From NCBI GenBank assembly GCA_009775225.1, contig VSPE01000009.1:10131-74130 (forward strand): 64,000 nucleotides of DNA, in the 5' to 3' direction. Position 1 is the stretch's first letter, and each line of letters starts with the position of its first letter. The DNA is from Muribaculaceae bacterium. Its GTDB lineage: Bacteria; Bacteroidota; Bacteroidia; Bacteroidales; Muribaculaceae. The translations under genes were made by a program, and so were the position numbers. Below the pieces are notes generated by a model that was given only the letters and a program-made list of their open reading frames with translations, had not been told where the DNA came from and made no database searches. Of the stretch, positions 53,086 to 61,575 are shown in pieces.

Positions 53086-53559
53086 CTAATCGTGGTGATA
53101 CGGTTCTCCGCGGGTGATAGTGCCGGCACGGTATATCTGTTCGACAAAAAACAGCCGGACGAGCTCATGCGGGAATGTCATATTGGAAAGGGAGAGCATA
53201 GCGTCGGCACGGTCGTATACGGCCTTGGAGAAGCCGTATGGGCCTCCGACTACGAATATGAGCGAGCGGGGCAGCTCTACGGCTTTGCGAGAGATGAAAT
53301 CGGCGAACTGACGTGATGTGTATTGGCGTCCGCGTTCGTCGAGCAGCACCACCCAGTCGCCCGGCGCTATTTCGGCGAGAAAGCGCTCGCCTTCGAGTTC
53401 TTTCTGCTTGTCGGTGCCTGCGGTCTTCGATGTTTTTACATCGGGGAGGCAAACCATTGAAAAAGGCCAATAGAAGGGTATACGTTTGGTATACAGTGAA
53501 ATAGCGGTGGCGATGGCCTCGTCGCGCACGGCTCCCATGCACAGCAGTTTTATTTTCAT
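53086..53559 (-). CDS. rlmH: 23S rRNA (pseudouridine1915-N3)-methyltransferase RlmH
   Basis: SPOUT-class methyltransferase acting on helix 69 of 23S rRNA in the assembled ribosome. The 157-residue protein has the RlmH pattern: MKIKLLCMGAV, the VVLLDERGRQYTSRQFA segment, LIFVVGGPYGFSKAVYDRAD forming the SAM-binding knot, and the C-terminal LSNMTFPHELVRLFFVEQIYRAGTITRGEPYHHD. The ATG at 53559 lies only four bases after a -7 box, so the mRNA is probably leaderless. Confidence 0.96.
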   Translation of the reverse strand: MKIKLLCMGAVRDEAIATAISLYTKRIPFYWPFSMVCLPDVKTSKTAGTDKQKELEGERFLAEIAPGDWVVLLDERGRQYTSRQFADFISRKAVELPRSLIFVVGGPYGFSKAVYDRADAMLSLSNMTFPHELVRLFFVEQIYRAGTITRGEPYHHD

Positions 53560-53563
53560 GCGG

Positions 53564-53571
53564 CAAAGATA
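53564..53571 (-). promoter_or_regulatory. -7 box (TATCTTTG, minus strand) for rlmH
   Basis: TATCTTTG ends four bases before the rlmH ATG. It is back to back with the nadC promoter within a 64-base intergenic space. Confidence 0.55.
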
Positions 53572-53594
53572 CGCAATTTCTGAGCGTTTTTTAT

Positions 53595-53602
53595 TACCTT
53601 TG
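53595..53602 (+). promoter_or_regulatory. -7 box (TACCTTTG) for nadC
   Basis: TACCTTTG lies 21 bases before the nadC ATG at 53624. The -33 element is not clear. Confidence 0.5.
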
Positions 53603-53623
53603 CACACAATAAACCGATTGCAG

Positions 53624-54481
53624 ATGAAAACTAAAGACCAGCTGATAGACGACCTGCTCACACTGGCGTTTGCCGAAGATATAGGCGACGGCGACCACAC
53701 AACACTGAGCACCATAGGCCCCGATGCAATGGGCCGTCAGCATCTGATTGTAAAAGAAGAAGGTATACTGGCAGGTGTAGATATTGCCCGCCGCGTGTTT
53801 GAGAAATTCGATCCCTCGCTCAAGATGACAGTGATGATAGGCGACGGTACGCATGTGTGTCCCGGCGACATCGCTTTTGTGGTCGAAGGCCCCGTGCGCT
53901 CGCTGCTTCAGACAGAGCGTACTATGCTCAATATCATGCAGCGAATGAGCGGCATTGCCACTACCACATATAAATATCAGAGCATACTCGAAGGGCTTCC
54001 TGCCAAGGTGCTCGACACCCGCAAGACCACACCCGGCCTGCGCATGATAGAAAAAGAGGCTGTGAAACTCGGCGGCGGCGAAAATCACCGCATAGGTCTG
54101 TTCGACATGATACTAATCAAGGACAACCATGTGGATTTTGCCGGAGGTATTCCGCAGGCAGTCGAAGCAGCCAAATCGTACTGCAAGGCAAACGGCAAAG
54201 ACCTGCGTATTGAGCTTGAAGTACGCAATACAGATGAAATCCGTCAGGCTATAGCAGCCGGCGTAGACCGCATCATGCTTGACAACTTCACACCCGAGCG
54301 TACTGCCGAGGCCGTGAAACTTATCCGAGCCGAAGCTCCCGGAGTGGAAATCGAGTCGAGCGGCGGCATCACTCTCGACACGCTTCGCGCGTACGGCGAG
54401 GCCGGCGTGGACTTTATCTCCGTAGGCGCTCTCACACACTCGGTGAAGGGTCTTGATATGAGTTTCAAGGCATGCTCCTAA
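53624..54481 (+). CDS. nadC: Nicotinate-nucleotide pyrophosphorylase (carboxylating) NadC
   Basis: Forms nicotinate mononucleotide from quinolinate and PRPP in NAD synthesis. The 285-residue protein shows AFAEDIGDGDHTTLSTI, the catalytic region RTMLNIMQRMSGIATTT, VLDTRKTTPGLRMIEKEAVKLGGGENHRIGLFDMILIKDNH, and the C-terminal IESSGGITLDTLRAYGEAGVDFISVGALTHS. I chose the ATG at 53624 (MKTKDQLIDDLL), downstream of a -7 box; the frame extends upstream into the rlmH promoter. Confidence 0.96.
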   Translation: MKTKDQLIDDLLTLAFAEDIGDGDHTTLSTIGPDAMGRQHLIVKEEGILAGVDIARRVFEKFDPSLKMTVMIGDGTHVCPGDIAFVVEGPVRSLLQTERTMLNIMQRMSGIATTTYKYQSILEGLPAKVLDTRKTTPGLRMIEKEAVKLGGGENHRIGLFDMILIKDNHVDFAGGIPQAVEAAKSYCKANGKDLRIELEVRNTDEIRQAIAAGVDRIMLDNFTPERTAEAVKLIRAEAPGVEIESSGGITLDTLRAYGEAGVDFISVGALTHSVKGLDMSFKACS

Positions 54482-54521
54482 TCTTTCCGGTACTTATTTG
54501 TAAACTTTTTATTACACTCAA

Positions 54522-55268
54522 ATGAAAATATTCGCAACCACGATAGCTCTTCTGCTCGGTGCTCTTACGGCATCGGCACAATATCTGTGCACCGAGCAAG
54601 GCACGGTATTCACGACCACAGAAACAGTGACTGTCGACGGCAAGACAGAGACAGTAGACCAGACTACAACAGTAGAGGAAGTGACCACTGCCGAGAATGG
54701 TGTTGTATCGGCCCGTTTGCTCACCGTTCAGAAGATTCCCGGCAATGATTTTGCCGAAATCAAGAGCTACAGCTCCTATACCTACGACCCTGCCACACAG
54801 CTCACGGTATTCATCCCCATGACTGCCGAGGACTTCAAGAACGACTTCATCAATACGATGGTTGAAATGGCCCGTAGCCAAGGTCAGAATGTGACTGACA
54901 GCGATATCGCCGAGCTTGATAAGGCAATCCGAGTGAAAGGAGAGCTTTCGCTGGAGCTTCCCGAGGCTCCTGACACTACAGCCAAAATACCTAACAAGAG
55001 CCTGAAAATGAGTATTGCGACCCAAACGATGTCGTTCAATATCTGGGAAGCAAAATATCTCGGGTTCGAGACCGTGACAGTACCTGCCGGCACTTATGAA
55101 AACTGCTTTAAGATGAGCTATGTGCAGAAAATCAATACCCCCGAAGGTGTTGAGAAGAACTACTGCACATCGTGGTTTGCCAAGGGAATCGGCGAGGTTA
55201 AGACTATTGAGGCTGACAAGAAAGGAAACATAAGAAGCACATCCGAGCTTAAGAGCGTCCGTAAATGA
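54522..55268 (+). CDS. Exported DUF3108/TapB-like protein
   Basis: A 248-residue protein with a signal peptide (MKIFATTIALLLGALTASAQ). The C-terminal half carries the pattern FETVTVPAGTYENCFKMSYVQKI followed by YCTSWFAKGIGEVKTIE, which is typical of DUF3108/TapB-like periplasmic beta-sandwich proteins. Function unknown. It follows nadC by 40 bases and precedes typA by 60, so it may be a small unit of its own. Confidence 0.65.
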   Translation: MKIFATTIALLLGALTASAQYLCTEQGTVFTTTETVTVDGKTETVDQTTTVEEVTTAENGVVSARLLTVQKIPGNDFAEIKSYSSYTYDPATQLTVFIPMTAEDFKNDFINTMVEMARSQGQNVTDSDIAELDKAIRVKGELSLELPEAPDTTAKIPNKSLKMSIATQTMSFNIWEAKYLGFETVTVPAGTYENCFKMSYVQKINTPEGVEKNYCTSWFAKGIGEVKTIEADKKGNIRSTSELKSVRK

Positions 55269-55328
55269 GTGTTACTTTCTAATTCCCGATTTTAATTTCA
55301 TTACTAATAATTGCCTTCCAAGGGTACT

Positions 55329-57128
55329 ATGCAGAAAATTCGCAACATCGCCATCATCGCGCACGTCGACCACGGCAAAACAACGCTGGTAGACAAGATG
55401 CTTCTCGCCGGCAATCTCTTTCGCGAGAACCAGAACGCCGGTCAGCTCATCCTCGATAATAACGACCTTGAGCGCGAGCGTGGTATCACAATTCTCTCCA
55501 AGAACGTATCTATCAATTACAAAGACTATAAAATCAACATCATAGACACCCCGGGTCACGCCGATTTCGGCGGCGAGGTTGAGCGAGTGCTCAATATGGC
55601 CGACGGCTGTCTGCTGCTCGTCGACGCGTTCGAAGGGCCTATGCCTCAGACCCGCTTCGTGCTTCAGAAGGCCATAGAAATGGGACTTAAGCCTATAGTG
55701 GTCATCAACAAGGTTGATAAACCCAACTGCCGCCCCGATGAGGTGCAGGAAATGGTGTTCGACCTTATGTTCGCCCTCGACGCGACCGAAGACCAGCTCG
55801 ATTTCACAACCCTCTATGGTTCTGCCAAGCAGGGTTGGATGAGCCTCGACTACAAGCAGCCGTCGGAGAACATCCTGCCGCTGCTCGACGCTATCATCGA
55901 GCATATCCCCGGCCCCGAGGAAAACCCCGGCGACGGCCAGATGCTCATCACTTCGCTCGACTTCTCGAAGTACGTGGGGCGTATAGCCATAGGGCGTGTG
56001 CACCGCGGTGAACTTCGCGAAGGTCAGGAAATAGGCCTCTGTCGCAAAGACGGTACTGTATCGCGCCAGCGCATAAAAGAACTTCATACATTCGAGGGCA
56101 TGGGCCGCAAGAAGGTGGAAAGTGTAAGCAACGGCGACATCTGCGCAATCGTAGGTCTCGAAGGCTTCGAAATCGGCGACACGGTAACACTGCCGGAGAA
56201 CCCCGAACCTCTGCCGCGCATTGCAATCGACGAGCCCACAATGTCGATGACATTCACAATCAACGATAGTCCCTTCTTCGGCCGCGACGGCAAATTCGTG
56301 ACATCGCGCCATATCAATGACCGCCTTACCGCCGAGCTTGACAGGAACCTTGCGCTCCGGGTGGAGAAAACCGAACGCGAGGACGCATGGAATGTATATG
56401 GCCGCGGTGTGCTGCACCTGTCGGTTCTCATCGAGACCATGCGTCGCGAAGGCTACGAGCTTCAGGTGGGACAGCCTCAGGTTATCATCAAGGAAATCGA
56501 CGGGTGCCAGTGCGAGCCTGTGGAGCTTCTTACCATAAACGTTCCTGAGGAATACTCGTCGAAGATGATAGACATGGTTACCCGCCGCAAGGGCGACCTC
56601 GTGGCCATGAGCACCAAGAACGACCGTGTGCAGCTCGAATTCAACATACCTTCGCGCGGCATCATAGGTCTGCGCAGCAATGTGCTCACCGCATCGGCCG
56701 GCGAGGCTATCATGGCTCACCGCTTCCTTGAATATCAGCCGTGGAAGGGCGATATCGAGCGCCGCACCAACGGTTCGCTTATTGCGATAGAGAGCGGTAC
56801 TTCGTATGCCTATGCAATCGACAAGCTGCAAGACCGCGGCCGCTTCTTTATCTTCCCGCAGGAAGAGGTGTACGCAGGCCAGGTAGTGGGCGAGAACGCC
56901 AAGGACAACGACATACCCGTGAATGTGACCAAGAGCAAGAAGCTCACCAACATGCGCGCGTCGGGTGCCGACGACAAGGCCCGTATCGTACCTCCTGTGG
57001 TATTCAGTCTCGAAGAGGCTCTCGAGTATATCAAGGGCGACGAGTATGTGGAGGTAACACCTCACCATATCCGTCTGCGCAAGATTATCCTTGACGAGAC
57101 CGAACGCAAGCGCGCCAACCGCAGCTGA
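55329..57128 (+). CDS. typA: Translational GTPase TypA/BipA
   Basis: Ribosome-associated GTPase needed for growth under stress and 50S assembly. The 599-residue protein has all G motifs: AHVDHGKTTLVDKM, RGITI in switch I, DTPGHADFGGEVE and NKVDKPN. The C-terminal BipA-specific domain contains GIIGLRSNVLTASAGEAIMAHRF. The ATG at 55329 (MQKIRNIAII) is preferred to an upstream in-frame TTG at 55311. Confidence 0.97.
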   Translation: MQKIRNIAIIAHVDHGKTTLVDKMLLAGNLFRENQNAGQLILDNNDLERERGITILSKNVSINYKDYKINIIDTPGHADFGGEVERVLNMADGCLLLVDAFEGPMPQTRFVLQKAIEMGLKPIVVINKVDKPNCRPDEVQEMVFDLMFALDATEDQLDFTTLYGSAKQGWMSLDYKQPSENILPLLDAIIEHIPGPEENPGDGQMLITSLDFSKYVGRIAIGRVHRGELREGQEIGLCRKDGTVSRQRIKELHTFEGMGRKKVESVSNGDICAIVGLEGFEIGDTVTLPENPEPLPRIAIDEPTMSMTFTINDSPFFGRDGKFVTSRHINDRLTAELDRNLALRVEKTEREDAWNVYGRGVLHLSVLIETMRREGYELQVGQPQVIIKEIDGCQCEPVELLTINVPEEYSSKMIDMVTRRKGDLVAMSTKNDRVQLEFNIPSRGIIGLRSNVLTASAGEAIMAHRFLEYQPWKGDIERRTNGSLIAIESGTSYAYAIDKLQDRGRFFIFPQEEVYAGQVVGENAKDNDIPVNVTKSKKLTNMRASGADDKARIVPPVVFSLEEALEYIKGDEYVEVTPHHIRLRKIILDETERKRANRS

Positions 57129-57186
57129 TAAGATGATGTTTTACAAGCATTATTAAACAACCTCTAAATCCTCAGGGCAGAGCTTT

Positions 57187-58053
57187 ATGCAACCGTTTAC
57201 CCTTAATCTACATGGCAGAGTGGTCGCCTACGACCGCCCTGTCGTGCTGGGTATAATCAACGCTACGCCCGATTCGTTCTATGCCGGCTCGCGGGTGAGC
57301 GAGCCTGAGGCAATAGGGCAGCGTGCGCGTCAGATGCTTGCCGACGGTGCGGATATGCTCGATTTGGGCGCGTATTCCTCGCGGCCGGGAGGGGCCGATG
57401 TTCCTGCCGAAGAGGAGATGCGGAGACTGGAGCACGCACTCAAAGCCATCCGTGCGGCTGTGGGTGATGATGTGCCGGTGTCGGTGGATACGTTCCGCGC
57501 CGATGTAGCGCGCCGCTGCGTGGCAGAGTGGGGCGCCGATATTGTAAACGATATATCGGGAGGTACGCTCGACGAGCGGATGTTCGTCACAGTGGCCGAG
57601 TTGCGATGCCCCTACCTGCTCATGCACATGCGCGGCACACCCGCCACGATGCAGACTCTTACGAACTACGACTGTGTGACGGCAGATGTCATTGCCGAAC
57701 TGAGTCGCAGCCTTTGGACGCTTGCGGAGCTTGGCGTGGGCGATGTCATTGTAGACCCCGGCTTCGGTTTCGCCAAGACGCTTGAGCAGAACTACGAGCT
57801 GATGTCGCATCTCGATGCGTTCGGCATACTCGGCAAGCCTGTGCTTGTGGGTGTGTCTCGAAAGTCGATGATTACAAAACTACTCGATATTCCGGCCGAC
57901 GACGCCCTTGTGCCTACCGCCGTGCTCGGCGCCTATGCACTCGACCGCGGTGCGTCGGTACTCCGTGTGCACGACGTGAAAGCCGCCCGCCAGAGCGTGG
58001 TGCTCTACGAAAAATTGAAGACTGCGATTTCCAACCAAGAAACAGGAGAATAG
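57187..58053 (+). CDS. folP: Dihydropteroate synthase FolP
   Basis: Condenses p-aminobenzoate with dihydropterin pyrophosphate in folate synthesis and is the sulphonamide target. The 288-residue TIM barrel shows VLGIINATPDSFYAGSR, ADMLDLGAYSSRPGGADV, SVDTFRADVARRC, GADIVNDISGG, YLLMHMRGTP, VDPGFGFAKT and the C-terminal RVHDVKAARQS. It is followed after 4 bases by the diadenylate cyclase gene, a pairing seen across Bacteroidetes. Confidence 0.96.
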   Translation: MQPFTLNLHGRVVAYDRPVVLGIINATPDSFYAGSRVSEPEAIGQRARQMLADGADMLDLGAYSSRPGGADVPAEEEMRRLEHALKAIRAAVGDDVPVSVDTFRADVARRCVAEWGADIVNDISGGTLDERMFVTVAELRCPYLLMHMRGTPATMQTLTNYDCVTADVIAELSRSLWTLAELGVGDVIVDPGFGFAKTLEQNYELMSHLDAFGILGKPVLVGVSRKSMITKLLDIPADDALVPTAVLGAYALDRGASVLRVHDVKAARQSVVLYEKLKTAISNQETGE

Positions 58054-58057
58054 AAAG

Positions 58058-58840
58058 GTGTTTGACTTCGGAATAAAAGACGTGATAGATATCCTGCTGT
58101 TCGCAGTGATGCTCTTCTACATCTACCGGCTTATGAAAGAGTCGGGTACTATCAATATCTTTTATGGAGTCCTCGCCTTCATTGTGGTGTGGGTGCTTGC
58201 CTCCGAGATTTTCGGCATGAGGCTTATCGGCACCATTGTGGATAAGTTCATGGCTATAGGCCTCATAATTCTTGTTATCCTGTTTCAAGACCAGATAAAG
58301 CGCTTCCTTGTGGAGCTGGGTTCGCATCGGCGCCTGAAGTTTATCAACAATCTGTTTCACCACCACAAGCAGGGTTTCGACAGCGAGTCGCTGGCATGGG
58401 TAATGCCTATAGTGTATGCCTGCATGAGCATGTCGAAGAGCAAGACGGGCGCATTGATAGTGATACAACAGACGATATCGCTTGCTCCGTACGCGGCTTC
58501 GGGCGACCGTATCGATGCCAACGTGAACACTCGTCTAATAGAGAATATTTTCTTCAAGAACTCTCCGCTACACGACGGTGCCATGATAATTGCCGACGGG
58601 CGCATTGTGGCTGCCGGATGTATTCTGCCTGTGAGTCACGACAGCGATGTTCCCCGCACGCTGGGCCTGCGGCATCGTTCGGCTCTCGGTATAGCACAGG
58701 CTACCGATGCTGTGGCGGTCGTGGTGTCGGAAGAGACAGGCAACATATCGATTGCGCATAGAGGCAAGCTTGCTACCCGAGTCAGCTCTACCGAGCTTGA
58801 GCACCGGCTCAATGCCATTGCTATTATGGCACAGCGCTAA
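58058..58840 (+). CDS. cdaA: Diadenylate cyclase CdaA
   Basis: Makes cyclic di-AMP from two ATP; this messenger controls potassium, osmotic balance and cell-wall homeostasis. The 260-residue protein has three N-terminal membrane helices (about 9-80) and a DAC domain with the catalytic motifs LHDGAMII and GLRHRSALG. It starts with GTG, 4 bases after folP. A terminator follows 72 bases after the stop. Confidence 0.95.
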   Translation: MFDFGIKDVIDILLFAVMLFYIYRLMKESGTINIFYGVLAFIVVWVLASEIFGMRLIGTIVDKFMAIGLIILVILFQDQIKRFLVELGSHRRLKFINNLFHHHKQGFDSESLAWVMPIVYACMSMSKSKTGALIVIQQTISLAPYAASGDRIDANVNTRLIENIFFKNSPLHDGAMIIADGRIVAAGCILPVSHDSDVPRTLGLRHRSALGIAQATDAVAVVVSEETGNISIAHRGKLATRVSSTELEHRLNAIAIMAQR

Positions 58841-58912
58841 GTCGCAAGTAAGTTCAATGATATAAATTAAATTTCACGACATACTTAAAAATTCACAAAA
58901 TAATTTATATAT

Positions 58913-58944
58913 AGCCGCTTCGGGTTGCCTGAGCGGCTTATTTG
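58913..58944 (+). terminator. Terminator of the folP-cdaA unit
   Basis: Stem AGCCGCT/AGCGGCT with a 12-base loop followed by TATTTG. The loop also holds the TTG of the next promoter. Confidence 0.65.
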
Positions 58945-58955
58945 TAGTATTTTTG
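58925..58955 (+). promoter_or_regulatory. Promoter: TTG-N20-TATTTTTG
   Basis: TTG at 58925-58927, 20 bases, TATTTTTG at 58948-58955. Predicted transcript start is near 58961, over 100 bases upstream of the antiporter start codon. Confidence 0.6.
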
Positions 58956-58960
58956 TATTG

Positions 58961-59036
58961 CAATTATCGTGGAGGCTTACGATAACCGCGGGTTGTCCCG
59001 CTATGAAACATCAGCCTCCGTAGCTTATTTTTTTTA
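58961..59036 (+). ncRNA. Candidate small RNA or 5' attenuator upstream of the antiporter gene
   Basis: Between the promoter and a run of eight T (59028-59035) the RNA can form three elements. The first is a hairpin TATCGT/ACGATA (58965-58970 with 58979-58984) whose loop is GGAGGCTT. The second is a hairpin GCGGG/CCCGC (58988-59001). The third pairs the first loop (GGAGGCT, 58971-58977) with AGCCTCC (59013-59019). The loop pairing gives either an H-type pseudoknot or a structure that excludes the first hairpin, ending near the T run. This suggests a roughly 75-base RNA or a riboswitch-like attenuator. It matches no RNA family that I can name. Confidence 0.45.
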
Positions 59037-59076
59037 CTACCAGTAGAGTTATATTTTTTGTAAAGGTAAAAGAGAA

Positions 59077-60546
59077 TTGAAAAAGTTCCTGAATTATCGG
59101 GCCGTAGAGCCGCCATTGTGGCTTTCGGCGTTGCCAATTGCATCTTTGCTTGGTTTTTTCGCCTGCATTGTGATATTTCTCGGTGCGGACGCTATTGCAG
59201 ATTACAGTCATCTGGCACTTCTCGGAGCCTCCGTTGTAGCTTTGGCTCTCGCGGTGGTGTGCGGAAGCCTGTGCCGACGTGGTATTGTGGTTGGTTTTCG
59301 CCGCAGTGCCCGTCAGATACTGCCGGCCGTGCCCATGCTTGTCTGCATCGCTATGGTGGCTACGACTTGGATGCTTAGCGGAGTTGTGCCCACTCTTGTC
59401 GATTATGGCATACGCATGCTCAGCCCGTCGCTGTTCCTGTTTGTTACCTGTGTGGTATGCGGCGTGATATCAGTGCTTACCGGCAGCTCCTGGAGTACTA
59501 TTGCCACGATTGGACTTGCTTTTATGGGCATCGGCGCCGCTATGGGAGTGCCTGCGCCATGGGTGGCCGGTGCTATCATATCGGGCGCATATTTCGGCGA
59601 CAAGGTTTCGCCGCTGAGCGACACCACGGTGGTGGCGTCATCGGCCTGCGGAGTCGACCTGTTCAAGCATATCAAATATCTTATGATTACCGCAATTCCG
59701 TCGATGACGATAGCCCTTGCGGTGTTCCTCATTGCCGGTTTCAATATCGAAACCGCCGGAGAAATGGCCAAGGCGGATATTGTGGATTTGCTCGACGAGG
59801 TTTTTGTTATCAGTCCCTACACGCTTGTCATACCCTGCATCACCATTGTCATGATAGTGCTCAGGGTGCCTACTATCATAGTGCTGTTCTGTAGCGCTAT
59901 GCTCGGCCTCGGCGGTATTTTCGTATTTCAGCCCGGTATTGTAGAGATGCTTTCGGGCGACGGTATTCTCCCGATGATAGGGCGTCTGCTTTGGGGGGCC
60001 ACCGAGTTCAATACCGGCAATGCGATGTTCGATGAACTCGTCGGCACCTCCGGCATCACCGGCATGCTTTCCACAGTAGCGCTTGTGCTTTGTGCCATGC
60101 TTTTCGGCACTATCATGATAGGCACGGGCATGCTGTCGCGCCTCACCGGTGCGCTTACGGCTAAGCTGCGCTCGCGCTTTACTCTTGTTGCCGGAACCGT
60201 AGGCAGCGGTCTCTTTATAAATGCCTGCACTGCCGACCAGTATCTTTCGCTGATTATCGGTGGCAATATGTATCGCAACGCCTACCGTCGCTACGGTCTT
60301 GAGCCCCGTTTGCTCAGCCGCACGCTCGAAGACTCGGTGTCGGTGACATCGGTGCTGATACCCTGGAACTCGTGCGGTGTTACACAGTCGGCAGTCCTTG
60401 GGGTGCCTACTGTGATGTATCTGCCTTATTGTATATTCAATTATCTGTCGCCGCTGATGTCGCTTGCCATGGCCTTTACCGGCTATCGCATAAAGCAGCA
60501 TGTGACTGGCGTCAGAATACAGCGACCGAGCTTATCGACACATTGA
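59077..60546 (+). CDS. NhaC-family Na+/H+ antiporter
   Basis: Inner-membrane transporter of 489 residues with about 12 helices. The NhaC signature is visible in SSWSTIATIGLAFMGIGAAMGVPAPWVAGAIISGAYFGDKVSPLSDTTVVASSACGVDLFKHIKY and again in IPWNSCGVTQSAVLGV. NhaC-family members exchange Na+ for H+, and some instead move lactate, malate or amino acids. Translation appears to start at TTG 59077, with the purine-rich AAAGGTAAAAGAGA before it. Its 3' end overlaps the convergent PAP2 gene by 35 bases. Confidence 0.88.
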   Translation: MKKFLNYRAVEPPLWLSALPIASLLGFFACIVIFLGADAIADYSHLALLGASVVALALAVVCGSLCRRGIVVGFRRSARQILPAVPMLVCIAMVATTWMLSGVVPTLVDYGIRMLSPSLFLFVTCVVCGVISVLTGSSWSTIATIGLAFMGIGAAMGVPAPWVAGAIISGAYFGDKVSPLSDTTVVASSACGVDLFKHIKYLMITAIPSMTIALAVFLIAGFNIETAGEMAKADIVDLLDEVFVISPYTLVIPCITIVMIVLRVPTIIVLFCSAMLGLGGIFVFQPGIVEMLSGDGILPMIGRLLWGATEFNTGNAMFDELVGTSGITGMLSTVALVLCAMLFGTIMIGTGMLSRLTGALTAKLRSRFTLVAGTVGSGLFINACTADQYLSLIIGGNMYRNAYRRYGLEPRLLSRTLEDSVSVTSVLIPWNSCGVTQSAVLGVPTVMYLPYCIFNYLSPLMSLAMAFTGYRIKQHVTGVRIQRPSLSTH

Positions 60547-61450
60547 ATGTGCCGATAGCCCGAGGAAGCGTCATCAGCCCGAAAGAGGCTGTGGCGCCTG
60601 TGGCGAAGTTCTCGGTCAGTTTCCACGACAGTGTGCAACCCGTCTCGGCGGTAAATGCCATGCGGCTATGCCTCCATGCTCCTGCGCCCGTCAGCCATGA
60701 TGCTCCGATTTCGGCGTGAGGCTGAAGAGCCAACGCAGGCAGCGGAAGCGGCAGGTGCGTAACAGCTCCGGTGCTGATGCCAGTGGCAGTGAGCGGGTGT
60801 ACTTCCGCGCCGTACCTTACTGGGGTGAAGAAGCTGCGAACCGATGCCGATACGCCCCAGCGCCCGTCTATGGGAATGGCGGCCCGGACTGCTGCCATAT
60901 ATGCCGCGCACAGGTGTGCGTCGGAAGGCGAGCCAAGCGGGTAGGCGGCACCTGTGTTCATGGAAACGGTGGTGCGGAAATCATTTTCGACATCGTAGAA
61001 CGACAAGCCTGAGCCGCTTCCGAATATCTTGCGTGCCACAAACGTGCCCAGCTCGGCCGATGCTATGCCGAGAAGGCTTCCTGCCACCACATCGGAAGCA
61101 TAATGGCGGCGCGCCACAATGCGCTGCGCTCCTATTCCCGTGGCTATAAACTGTGCGCCGAGGCTGTACCACGGCGAGTGGCGGTAAAGATAGTTGGAAG
61201 CCAGAGTCGAGGCGGCAAAGGCCCAGGAGCTGTGTCGCGACGGGAAGCTGTTGTTGCCCGAGCCGTCGGGCCGCATTTCGTGTATGCTATACTTGAGCAC
61301 CTCTGTAGTCGCGGCATTAGTGGCCAGGCCTATAGCAGAGCCGATTGTTATTTCTATTGCCGACGGTTGTGATTTGATGCTGTCGGTAGTGTGTGCTATG
61401 ACCTCGATGGCGCACAGGGCTATTATGGGGGTAATTATTGCTTTGTGCAT
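60512..61450 (-). CDS. PAP2 phosphatase fused to a C-terminal barrel-like domain
   Basis: A 312-residue protein. Residues 1-150 carry a PAP2 acid-phosphatase core with all three motifs: K53...R60-P61 (KYSIHEMRP), P70-S-R-H73 (SFPSRHSS) and R110...H116-x3-D120 (AQRIVARRHYASD). Such enzymes act on lipid phosphates such as undecaprenyl pyrophosphate or lipid A. Residues about 170-312 are alternating strands (WGVSASVRSFFTPVRYGAEV, HAEIGASWLTGAGAW, TENFATGATASFGL) like a small outer-membrane barrel, ending in F. The fusion suggests action at the outer membrane or periplasm. It overlaps the convergent antiporter gene by 35 bases. Confidence 0.83.
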   Translation of the reverse strand: MHKAIITPIIALCAIEVIAHTTDSIKSQPSAIEITIGSAIGLATNAATTEVLKYSIHEMRPDGSGNNSFPSRHSSWAFAASTLASNYLYRHSPWYSLGAQFIATGIGAQRIVARRHYASDVVAGSLLGIASAELGTFVARKIFGSGSGLSFYDVENDFRTTVSMNTGAAYPLGSPSDAHLCAAYMAAVRAAIPIDGRWGVSASVRSFFTPVRYGAEVHPLTATGISTGAVTHLPLPLPALALQPHAEIGASWLTGAGAWRHSRMAFTAETGCTLSWKLTENFATGATASFGLMTLPRAIGTFNVSISSVAVF

Positions 61451-61471
61451 TAATAAAGTCTTTTACAAGCG

Positions 61472-61479
61472 CAAAAATA
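61472..61479 (-). promoter_or_regulatory. -7 box (TATTTTTG, minus strand) for the PAP2 gene
   Basis: TATTTTTG on the minus strand, 21 bases before the ATG at 61450. The divergent amylase has no clear box; the nearest (TAATTTTA) lacks the final G. Confidence 0.45.
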
Positions 61480-61575
61480 CGAAGAATATCCGGCATATAT
61501 TTTGCCATTCAATTATTATTCCTTAATTTTACCACACATTTTGTGGTTCAACTCACTTTAAAGCTTATACATTAC

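Noticed and set aside
55272..57068. Open frame of 598 codons on the minus strand opposite typA
   Set aside because: Antisense shadow of a highly conserved GTPase gene; its sequence resembles no protein family.
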